Shown here piece by piece: positions 1-5,025 of a DNA stretch of 8,624 nucleotides. Below the pieces are notes generated by a model. It had not been told where the DNA came from, did not search any database, and saw nothing but the letters and a program-made list of their open reading frames with translations. Origin of the DNA: an uncultured Lachnospiraceae bacterium (GTDB lineage Bacteria > Bacillota > Clostridia > Lachnospirales > Lachnospiraceae). Each line of letters opens with the position of its first letter. Within the stretch, counting starts at the first letter, position 1. Made by a program: the position numbers and the translations under genes. Location of the stretch: positions 1 to 8,624 of the forward strand of contig CANQYH010000126.1 of NCBI GenBank assembly GCA_947628025.1, given 5' to 3'.

Positions 1-75
1 TGGAATCTTCAGGGTCTTGCATACTGTTCTGTCTTTGATTGTCAAGGTGCTGCGTCGTTGCTTACCGCGACAACT
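1..75 (-). other. Probable rRNA operon leader (16S gene lies outside the window)
   Basis: This stretch would be transcribed leftward from the strong promoter at 81-109, with a predicted start near position 74. On the minus strand it contains a possible small hairpin (GTTG/CAAC or GTCG/CGAC, about 57-77). This is followed by AGCACCTTGACAA (39-51), which matches the E. coli boxA antitermination element (TGCTCTTTAACAA) at 9 of 13 positions. A hairpin followed by boxA is the usual order in rRNA leaders. No 16S sequence is visible inside the window, so the rRNA assignment is inferred from promoter strength, leader layout and the neighbouring tRNA. A strong promoter for another stable RNA or gene remains possible. 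Confidence 0.55.
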
Positions 76-80
76 TCTCG

Positions 81-109
81 ATGATATCACATCATTTTCG
101 CTTTGTCAA
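81..109 (-). promoter_or_regulatory. Strong sigma-A promoter, probably rRNA operon promoter
   Basis: On the minus strand there is TTGACA (104-109), a 17-nt spacer, and TATCAT (81-86): a perfect -35 and a five-of-six -10 at ideal spacing. Upstream (about 110-136) are A-tracts (AAAAAAG and AAAAAAGTTG on the minus strand) resembling an UP element, as found at stable-RNA promoters. It reads leftward out of the window. Direct reading supports a strong promoter; that it drives rRNA is an inference. Confidence 0.8.
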
Positions 110-182
110 CAACTTTTTTAAACTTTTTTGACTCTCAAAAAGAGGGCAAAAAAACAATCATCAGGAACTCTGGAAAGAAGAG

Positions 183-270
183 CGGAGAAAGAGGGATTTG
201 AACCCTCGCGCCGGTTACCCGACCTACACCCTTAGCAGGGGCGCCTCTTCGGCCTCTTGAGTATTTCTCC
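183..270 (-). tRNA. tRNA-Ser(GCU)
   Basis: An 88-nt tRNA reads on the minus strand. The acceptor stem GGAGAAA (264-270) pairs perfectly with TTTCTCC (184-190), and the discriminator base is G at 183. The anticodon stem CGCCC/GGGTG encloses the loop CTGCTAA, giving anticodon GCU (plus positions 234-236), which reads AGC and AGU serine codons. The long variable arm and the G discriminator are typical of tRNA-Ser. The T arm is GAGGG-TTCAAAT-CCCTC. The 3' CCA is not encoded (CTC follows), so it must be added by CCA-adding enzyme. The gene sits between plsC and the putative rRNA promoter, all on one strand. No convincing terminator separates it from that promoter. Confidence 0.97.
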
Positions 271-338
271 GTAGTTCAAATTTCCATTATTCCGTTATGA
301 TTGGTCTTTGAAACATCTCTGTTTTCAGACGCTTTACT

Positions 339-367
339 ATTATACAAAAAATATCTTTGATTGTCAA
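339..367 (-). promoter_or_regulatory. Consensus sigma-A promoter of tRNA-Ser
   Basis: On the minus strand TTGACA (362-367), a 17-nt spacer and TATAAT (339-344) make a perfect sigma-A consensus promoter. The predicted start is near 332, about 62 nt before the mature tRNA 5' end. The -35 begins only 7 bp beyond the plsC stop codon, so the tRNA is an independent unit even if plsC transcripts read through. Confidence 0.9.
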
Positions 368-373
368 CCCTTT

Positions 374-1096
374 TTAATTATTTTTTTCTAATTTCGAATG
401 AATTTCATTCTCTATTCTCTCATGTACAATATGTGCTATATCTCTGGTTTTTAACCCAACATATTGTTCCGGGTAAATAGGATCCAGGAAGTGGACCTGC
501 ACATTTACCTTTTCAATAGAGGGAAGATCAAAAGGCTTAAAACTGTCGATCAGAGCAACCGGCACGATCGGGCATCCGGCGTTTACAGCGCTTTTAAAGC
601 TTCCTGCTTTAAATTCCTGTATTTCATTGCCGTTGCGGCTGCGGGTTCCCTCCGCAAAGATAACAAAATTTTTCCCGGCCTTTGCTTTTTCGCTCATGGC
701 GTTTATGATCTGAAGAGAAGACCGCACATCTGAACGGTCCATATACATACCGTCGATCATATGGACCACCTGTTTAACCAGGATCAGATTTTCCGCTTCC
801 TTTTTTACGATCACGCTTACAGGCTTCGGGCAGGCTTCAAAAATAGCCAGCATATCAAACATACCCTGATGATTCGGAAACATGATAAAACCATTTTTCT
901 CAGGCAGTTTTTCTACGCCTGTAACAGTCAAAGAAACTCTGCCGCTTTTAGTAACCGCGCGGACGATCTTTTGAATAAATTCATAGCATTCTTCTTCCGA
1001 ATACTTCTCTCTATGATTGCCTCTGCGGATGATTCCGATGAACCAATAGGGAACCATCCATATATTCGTGAGTACCATCAATATGATTCTTTTCAT
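374..1096 (-). CDS. plsC: 1-acyl-sn-glycerol-3-phosphate acyltransferase family protein (PlsC-like)
   Basis: This 240-residue protein should transfer an acyl group to lysophosphatidic acid, giving phosphatidic acid for membrane lipid synthesis, at the inner face of the membrane. The family's catalytic HX4D motif is present as NHQGMFD (residues 75-81, His76 and Asp81). The phosphate-binding motif is FAEGTRSR (147-154), and a later VPVAL block (178-182) fits motif IV. A hydrophobic N-terminus (about residues 4-23) is a probable membrane anchor. Length fits the family. The start ATG follows GAGG at a rather long 11-nt spacing. The gene lies 66 nt downstream of fumarase beta on the same strand, with no clear promoter or terminator between, so co-transcription is plausible. 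The acyl acceptor is not fixed by the motifs, and related acyltransferases share them. Confidence 0.92.
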   Translation of the reverse strand: MKRIILMVLTNIWMVPYWFIGIIRRGNHREKYSEEECYEFIQKIVRAVTKSGRVSLTVTGVEKLPEKNGFIMFPNHQGMFDMLAIFEACPKPVSVIVKKEAENLILVKQVVHMIDGMYMDRSDVRSSLQIINAMSEKAKAGKNFVIFAEGTRSRNGNEIQEFKAGSFKSAVNAGCPIVPVALIDSFKPFDLPSIEKVNVQVHFLDPIYPEQYVGLKTRDIAHIVHERIENEIHSKLEKNN

Positions 1097-1162
1097 AACC
1101 GCATCTTCCTCGTATAATTTATATTTTGATATCCCAGCCTTATCTTCGGCATCTTTCCAAAG

Positions 1163-1714
1163 TTACCCTAATTTATTTTGATTCTCCACCATTTCATACA
1201 GATCATTCCCCTGGCTGTCAATGACCACGATCGCCGGAAAATCTTCTACTTCCAGCTTTCGTATGGCTTCTGTCCCCAAGTCCTCATAAGCGATCACCTC
1301 GCTGGACAAAATCCGCTTTGAGAGCAAAGCCCCCGCGCCTCCGACCGCCGCAAAATAAACAGAACCGTTTCTGACAATAGCCTCTTTCACAGCGGCGCTC
1401 CTCCTGCCTTTACCAATCATTGCTCCCATCCCCAAATCGAGAAGTTCCGGAGTATATCGGTCCATGCGGCTGGCCGTGGTTGGTCCGGCGGAGCCAATGG
1501 GCCGGCCTTCCCGGGCAGGAGACGGCCCCATGTAATAGATCACATTTCCTTTTGGATCAAAAGGCAGTTTTTCTCCCCGGCCCAGCGCTTCCCGCATTCT
1601 TTTATGAGCAGCGTCTCTTGCCGTATAAATGGTCCCTGAGATCAAAACATAATCTCCGATACGCAAACCGGCCGCCGCTTCCCGGCTGATAGGAGCCGTT
1701 ATTTTCTTTTCCAT
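1163..1714 (-). CDS. Class I fumarate hydratase, beta subunit (C-terminal domain type)
   Basis: This 183-residue protein matches the C-terminal (beta) domain of iron-sulfur hydro-lyases. With the alpha subunit it should interconvert fumarate and malate in the cytoplasm. Recognisable blocks are GDYVLISGTIYTARDAAHKR (residues 20-39), YMGPSPA (61-67), and GPTTASRMD (77-85) with a downstream GKG (101-103). The C-terminal DSQGNDLYEM stretch (166-175) is typical of the family. The start ATG has a good ribosome binding site, AGGAGA, 7 nt upstream. The alpha subunit is encoded 90 nt upstream. In E. coli FumA the two domains are fused; split subunits are common in anaerobes and archaea. The same fold is used by L(+)-tartrate dehydratase (TtdB), so the substrate rests on context: fumarase is the likelier housekeeping role. 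Confidence 0.9.
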   Translation of the reverse strand: MEKKITAPISREAAAGLRIGDYVLISGTIYTARDAAHKRMREALGRGEKLPFDPKGNVIYYMGPSPAREGRPIGSAGPTTASRMDRYTPELLDLGMGAMIGKGRRSAAVKEAIVRNGSVYFAAVGGAGALLSKRILSSEVIAYEDLGTEAIRKLEVEDFPAIVVIDSQGNDLYEMVENQNKLG

Positions 1715-1770
1715 CTTGAAATCTCCTGAATAGTTTTTTTATAATAACTGTTTTAAAAATAAGTTTTATA

Positions 1771-1786
1771 TATAATTTTAATTATA
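1771..1786. repeat. AT-only inverted repeat between fumarase subunits
   Basis: TATAATT and AATTATA arms of 7 bp with a 2-nt centre lie in the 90-nt, almost entirely A/T spacer between the alpha and beta genes. It contains no G or C, so the hairpin would be weak and there is no U-tract of terminator type. It may simply reflect base composition, or mark an RNase-sensitive or secondary promoter region. Confidence 0.35.
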
Positions 1787-1804
1787 ATAAGGAAATATTT
1801 AAAC

Positions 1805-2647
1805 TCATATTACCCGCCGCGTATGTCTGTTTACATGACAACAAATATTTACAGCCACCGGAAGTCCTGCGATATGTGTCGGATAAGTTTCAATATTTAC
1901 GGCCAAAGCCGTCACCGTGCCGCCCAGACCGCCGGGTCCGATACCCAGGGAATTGATTTTTTGAAGCATTTCCTTTTCCAATTCACGCACATAGGGAATC
2001 GGAGATTCTTCCGAAATATCTCTGATCAGCGCATGTTTTGCCATCAAAGCGCATTTTTCAAAAGTTCCGCCGATCCCCACGCCGACCACCATCGGCGGAC
2101 AGGCGTTCGAACCTGCATCCTTTACAGCAGTTAAAATCGCGTCTTTCACTCCCTCGATGCCATCCGCAGGCTTCAGCATAAAAATGCGGCTCATATTTTC
2201 GCTTCCGAATCCTTTGGGAGCCACCGTCATTTCTATCTGGTCTCCATCCACGATTTCTACGTGAAGAATTGCCGGAGTATTATCCTTTGTATTGATTCGT
2301 TCAATCGGGTCGCCCACTACAGACTTTCGCAGATACCCCTCTGTATATCCCTGGCGCACTCCCTCATCGACCGCTTCATGCAGAGAAACGCCCTCAATAT
2401 GTACGTCCTGCCCAATCTTTAAAAAGACCACGGCCATCCCTGTATCCTGGCAAATCGGAATCATATCTTCGCCTGCGATCTTCAGATTCTCTTTTAACTG
2501 CAAAAGAACCTGCTTTCCGAGAGTAGATTCTTCCCTTTTCACCGCATCTTCAAATACCTGCCGCATGTCCTTCGACAAAAAATGATTCGCCTCAATGCAC
2601 ATTTCCCTGATATTTTTTGTGATCGCATCCGCCTGTATCGTTCTCAA
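1805..2647 (-). CDS. Class I fumarate hydratase, alpha subunit (TTG start)
   Basis: This is the N-terminal (alpha) type subunit of the oxygen-sensitive [4Fe-4S] hydro-lyases, 280 residues from the chosen start. The three expected cluster cysteines are visible: PICQDTG (Cys66), SNACPP (Cys183) and VNICCHVNRH (Cys269 or Cys270). Other family blocks are GGTFEKCALMAKHAL and GIGPGGLGG, and the chain ends in the usual NRH region. I place the start at TTG 2645-2647 because AGGAGG (2655-2660) sits 7 nt upstream and homologous proteins begin near the sequence RTIQADAITKNI. The upstream in-frame ATG (2690-2692) has no ribosome binding site and overlaps the predicted -10 box. The pair probably serves the reductive or oxidative branch of the TCA pathway in an anaerobe. 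L(+)-tartrate dehydratase TtdA is the main alternative. Confidence 0.92.
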   Translation of the reverse strand: MRTIQADAITKNIREMCIEANHFLSKDMRQVFEDAVKREESTLGKQVLLQLKENLKIAGEDMIPICQDTGMAVVFLKIGQDVHIEGVSLHEAVDEGVRQGYTEGYLRKSVVGDPIERINTKDNTPAILHVEIVDGDQIEMTVAPKGFGSENMSRIFMLKPADGIEGVKDAILTAVKDAGSNACPPMVVGVGIGGTFEKCALMAKHALIRDISEESPIPYVRELEKEMLQKINSLGIGPGGLGGTVTALAVNIETYPTHIAGLPVAVNICCHVNRHTRRVI

Positions 2648-2654
2648 TCCCGCG

Positions 2655-2660
2655 CCTCCT
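2655..2660 (-). promoter_or_regulatory. Ribosome binding site deciding the TTG start of fumarase alpha
   Basis: A perfect AGGAGG on the minus strand lies 7 nt before TTG (2645-2647). It would be inside the coding region if the upstream ATG at 2690-2692 were used, which argues for the TTG start. Confidence 0.85.
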
Positions 2661-2687
2661 GCCGTATACCGCTGTTTTCTATATTTA

Positions 2688-2716
2688 ATCATAAGATAAT
2701 TTTACTGTGAAATCAA
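2688..2716 (-). promoter_or_regulatory. Probable promoter of the fumarase (and plsC) operon
   Basis: On the minus strand TTGATT (2711-2716), a 17-nt spacer and TATGAT (2688-2693) give a reasonable sigma-A promoter. The predicted start near 2681 leaves a leader of about 34 nt before the TTG start codon. It is divergent from the gntR promoter at 2759-2787. Confidence 0.6.
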
Positions 2717-2758
2717 GAAATCAGAAGAATATTTTCAAGAAAAAAATGAAAATCCCTC

Positions 2759-2787
2759 TTGACAAGGATTCAATTCTATTGTATGTT
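2759..2787 (+). promoter_or_regulatory. Promoter of the gntR-ABC operon
   Basis: TTGACA (2759-2764), a 17-nt spacer and TATGTT (2782-2787) form a good sigma-A promoter with a predicted start near 2794, inside the inverted repeat at 2787-2808. A second TATAAT at 2812-2817 lacks a good -35 at proper spacing. Confidence 0.7.
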
Positions 2788-2808
2788 TGTATTAAGTAAT
2801 TAATACAA
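2787..2808. promoter_or_regulatory. Inverted-repeat operator, probable GntR autoregulatory site
   Basis: TTGTATTAA (2787-2795) and TTAATACAA (2800-2808) are perfect 9-bp arms around a 4-nt centre. The repeat touches the -10 box and covers the predicted transcription start of the operon whose first gene encodes a GntR/YtrA-type regulator. YtrA-family regulators usually bind dyads at their own promoters, so repressor binding here would block initiation. The assignment of the protein to this site is an inference. Confidence 0.75.
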
Positions 2809-2846
2809 TAATATAATTTAAATTTATTCAGAAAGGAGGCGTTTAC

Positions 2847-3254
2847 ATGCCATGGAATTTTGATCCCGGAAGACCTATTTACTCGCAGCTTCTGGAAATG
2901 ATACGCCTGCAGATCGTATCAGGCCGCTATGCGCCGGGAGAGAAACTGCCGTCTGTCCGCGATCTGGCTTCGGAAGCCGCCGTCAATCCCAATACGATGC
3001 AGCGCGCGCTTACGGAACTGGAACGCACCGGACTGATCTACGCGCAGCGCACTTCGGGACGTTACGTCACAGAAGATTCAGCCCTGATCGCTTCGGCCAA
3101 ACGAACCATCGCGCGGGAAAAAACCGGCGTGTTTCTTCAGGAAATGAAACAGCTCGGGTACGGTCCGGAACAAGTAACGGAAATTATAAATACTATCGAT
3201 TCTTCAGAAAATGCAGATCAGGATGTTTCTGATCTCGACGCAGAAAAGAAATAA
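2847..3254 (+). CDS. GntR family transcriptional regulator, YtrA subfamily
   Basis: This 135-residue protein is a short GntR-type repressor. The winged helix-turn-helix spans about residues 10-75, with the diagnostic string IYSQLLEMIRLQIVSGRY, then GEKLPSVRDLASE and NPNTMQRALTELERTGLI, and the wing in QRTSGRYV. The remaining 60 or so residues are too short for a FadR or UTRA ligand domain, which places it in the YtrA group that regulates adjacent ABC transporters. The acidic C-terminal end looks disordered. AAAGGAGG lies 7 nt before the ATG. It is the first gene of a three-gene operon, and the inverted repeat at 2787-2808 is its likely target. B. subtilis YtrA responds to certain cell-wall antibiotics; the inducer here is unknown. 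Confidence 0.93.
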   Translation: MPWNFDPGRPIYSQLLEMIRLQIVSGRYAPGEKLPSVRDLASEAAVNPNTMQRALTELERTGLIYAQRTSGRYVTEDSALIASAKRTIAREKTGVFLQEMKQLGYGPEQVTEIINTIDSSENADQDVSDLDAEKK

Positions 3255-3287
3255 CCGCAGATTTTTCATCAGAAAGGAGTAAACGAA

Positions 3288-3986
3288 ATGACGCCTGTTT
3301 TTGAATGCAGCCACATTACCAAACATTACGGCGCAAAAGCGGCATTGTCTGATATAAACCTTACCCTGGAACCCGGACGGATCGTCGGGCTTTTAGGACC
3401 GAACGGCAGCGGCAAAACCACGCTGATCAAGCTGGCTGCCGGTTTACTGACCCCCACATCAGGGACGCTGACCATATGCGGGGAAACGATAGGCCCCCTG
3501 ACGAAATCAAAGGTTTCCTATCTTCCTGACAAGGATTACTTAAGCGGCTGGATGAGCGTTTCCCAGGTAATCGATCTGTTCCATGACTTTTACGAAAACT
3601 TTGACCGAAACAAAGCATATGAAATGTTAAACCGCCTGCAGATCGATCCCGGACAGAAGCTGAAAACGCTCTCCAAAGGAAATCGGGAAAAGGTCATTCT
3701 GATCCTGACCATGAGCCGCAGCGCGGATCTGTACTTGCTGGATGAGCCGATCGGAGGCGTGGATCCGGCCGCCAGAGATTATATTCTTCAGACCATTTTG
3801 ACCAATTACAATGAAAACGGCACTATTTTGATCTCTACCCATTTGATCTCCGATGTCGAACGGATCCTGGACGAAGCGGTATTCCTGAAAAACGGAACGG
3901 TTTCCATCCATTCCGCCGTGGACGACATCCGGAACCAATATCAGAAATCGGTAGACGAATTATTCAGGGAGGTATTCGCATGCTGA
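3288..3986 (+). CDS. ABC transporter ATP-binding protein (YtrB-like)
   Basis: This 232-residue single-domain ATPase should power the membrane protein encoded next to it. Walker A is GPNGSGKTT (residues 37-45). The signature motif is LSKGN (128-132), the Walker B/catalytic Glu region is YLLDEP (149-154, Asp152-Glu153), the D-loop is GGVDP (156-160), and the switch His185 lies in ISTHL. The Q-loop region reads VSYLPDKDYL (77-85), so the usual Gln appears to be Asp81. I believe this also occurs in related YtrB-like proteins, but have not checked it. The start ATG follows AGAAAGGAG at normal spacing. The gene is 33 nt after gntR and overlaps the permease start by 7 nt, which indicates translational coupling. 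Direction of transport and substrate cannot be read from the sequence; export or peptide/antibiotic sensing is typical of this group. Confidence 0.94.
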   Translation: MTPVFECSHITKHYGAKAALSDINLTLEPGRIVGLLGPNGSGKTTLIKLAAGLLTPTSGTLTICGETIGPLTKSKVSYLPDKDYLSGWMSVSQVIDLFHDFYENFDRNKAYEMLNRLQIDPGQKLKTLSKGNREKVILILTMSRSADLYLLDEPIGGVDPAARDYILQTILTNYNENGTILISTHLISDVERILDEAVFLKNGTVSIHSAVDDIRNQYQKSVDELFREVFAC

Positions 3987-4816
3987 AAAAATTACTGAAA
4001 AGGGACTTGACAGCCACCTCGCGTCTGTTTGTTCCCATGCTTTTGGTTTACGTGACGGCCAGTTTGATTGCGAAAGGACTGCTGGAATTGTTTATTTCCG
4101 CAGGACCGGAGACTTCCGGAGGCGGCGCCATAAGCCTGCTGTTCATCCTAGTCTTCATGTATGCGGCTATGTTTATCCTCTATCTGGTCGCCTGTATTCT
4201 GATGACGGTGATTTTTATCATTTATGACTTTTATAAAACCATGATAAAAGAGGAATCGTATCTGACCCATACGCTTCCCGTATCCTCGAAGCAGCTTCTC
4301 AACTCCAAGATGATTATTGCCTTTTTCTGGCAATGTGTGACCATGCTCGTCACGATCGTTTCGGTTTTTATGTTCATGGCGGGACATATAAACGTCGGGC
4401 AGATAAAGGAATTTTTCGCGCCTGTATTCCGCGAAATTCCTTATTCGTATCTTGTTCTGTCGGCAGTTTCATTGGTTCTGTCCCTGATCTGCGGTACGCT
4501 CACCTTTTTTGTGAGCATGGCCATCGGTCATTTAAACGGCAAACATCCGCTGATCACTTCCATCGGCGTATATACAGGGATCCGAATTGTCATGGACGTC
4601 GCTTCTGCCGTTTTTACGGTATTCTTCTTCGACAATAAAATAAAATATACGATCTCTTCCGCGTCGTATGCGAATGGGCATGTAACGGCCAATATATATG
4701 CCAGTTACGGAAACTATATCTGGAATATTCTGTCCTGCCTCTGCACCGTCGCGCTGATCGTTTGTTTCTATTGGGTGACACAATATATTTTCGCAAAAAA
4801 GATCAATATTGAATAA
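3980..4816 (+). CDS. ABC transporter membrane subunit, unknown substrate
   Basis: This 278-residue polytopic membrane protein has hydrophobic segments at about residues 17-40, 50-84 (one long or two short helices), 110-134, 156-183, 191-217 and 246-271, giving roughly six or seven passes. A short basic N-terminus (MLKKLLKRDL) fits a cytoplasmic start. The cytoplasmic-loop sequence SYLTHTLPVSSKQLLNSK (93-110) resembles the coupling region seen in small Firmicutes ABC permeases paired with YtrB-type ATPases. Its ATG overlaps the ATPase stop (ATGCTGA) and has GGGAGG 7 nt upstream, inside the ATPase gene. Assignment as the permease rests on topology and operon position, since no substrate-binding protein or further subunit is encoded here. 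A strong terminator begins 7 nt after its stop codon. Confidence 0.82.
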   Translation: MLKKLLKRDLTATSRLFVPMLLVYVTASLIAKGLLELFISAGPETSGGGAISLLFILVFMYAAMFILYLVACILMTVIFIIYDFYKTMIKEESYLTHTLPVSSKQLLNSKMIIAFFWQCVTMLVTIVSVFMFMAGHINVGQIKEFFAPVFREIPYSYLVLSAVSLVLSLICGTLTFFVSMAIGHLNGKHPLITSIGVYTGIRIVMDVASAVFTVFFFDNKIKYTISSASYANGHVTANIYASYGNYIWNILSCLCTVALIVCFYWVTQYIFAKKINIE

Positions 4817-4823
4817 TGAAATC

Positions 4824-4867
4824 GAAAGGCCGGCGGCCGGGAATATATCCCAGCCGCCGGTCTTTTC
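4824..4867 (+). terminator. Strong intrinsic terminator of the gntR-ABC operon
   Basis: Arms AAAGGCCGGCGGC (4825-4837) and GCCGCCGGTCTTT (4853-4865) pair over 13 bp with one G-U pair. The top of the hairpin extends through GGGA/TCCC (4839-4842 with 4848-4851) around an ATATA loop. The hairpin runs into TCTTTTC on the plus strand. It begins just after the permease stop codon. On the minus strand only a short T-run follows, so its use by gyrA transcripts is less certain. Confidence 0.92.
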
Positions 4868-4883
4868 ATGATCCGTTCTGCCA

Positions 4884-4892
4884 TTATCCACA
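4884..4892 (+). promoter_or_regulatory. Perfect DnaA box 1
   Basis: TTATCCACA is an exact match to the 9-bp consensus for DnaA binding. It lies in the non-coding spacer between the convergent permease and gyrA genes, followed by an AT-rich stretch (AAATTTAAATTTT) before the second box. Confidence 0.7.
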
Positions 4893-4914
4893 AAATTTAA
4901 ATTTTCCCGGATGA

Positions 4915-4923
4915 TTATCCACA
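4915..4923 (+). promoter_or_regulatory. Perfect DnaA box 2
   Basis: A second exact TTATCCACA has the same orientation, 31 bp after the first, close to three helical turns, so both would face the same side of the helix. Two weaker 7-of-9 matches follow: TCATCCACC (4935-4943) and TTATCCTCT (4947-4955). Confidence 0.7.
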
Positions 4924-5025
4924 TTTTATGGCTTTCATCCACCAGCTTATCCTCTTTTCCGGATCTGCTGTCTGGATTGACGTTAAATTCGACTAAAATG
5001 TAAATTTCATCTGCCCATCTGACGG

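Noticed and set aside
131..182. Possible terminator after tRNA-Ser
   Set aside because: A T7 run (minus strand, 148-154) exists, but only a stem of about 3 bp precedes it, and the CTCTC/GAGGG pairing near 133-146 is followed by A residues rather than T.
388..406. GAATGAAATTCATTC palindrome at the 3' end of plsC
   Set aside because: It is inside the coding region, A/T rich, and has no following U-tract on the minus strand; probably a composition effect.
4532..4942. Minus-strand open frame across the terminator and DnaA boxes
   Set aside because: It overlaps the permease gene in antisense and runs through the GC-rich terminator hairpin. Its start lies in the non-coding spacer without a ribosome binding site.
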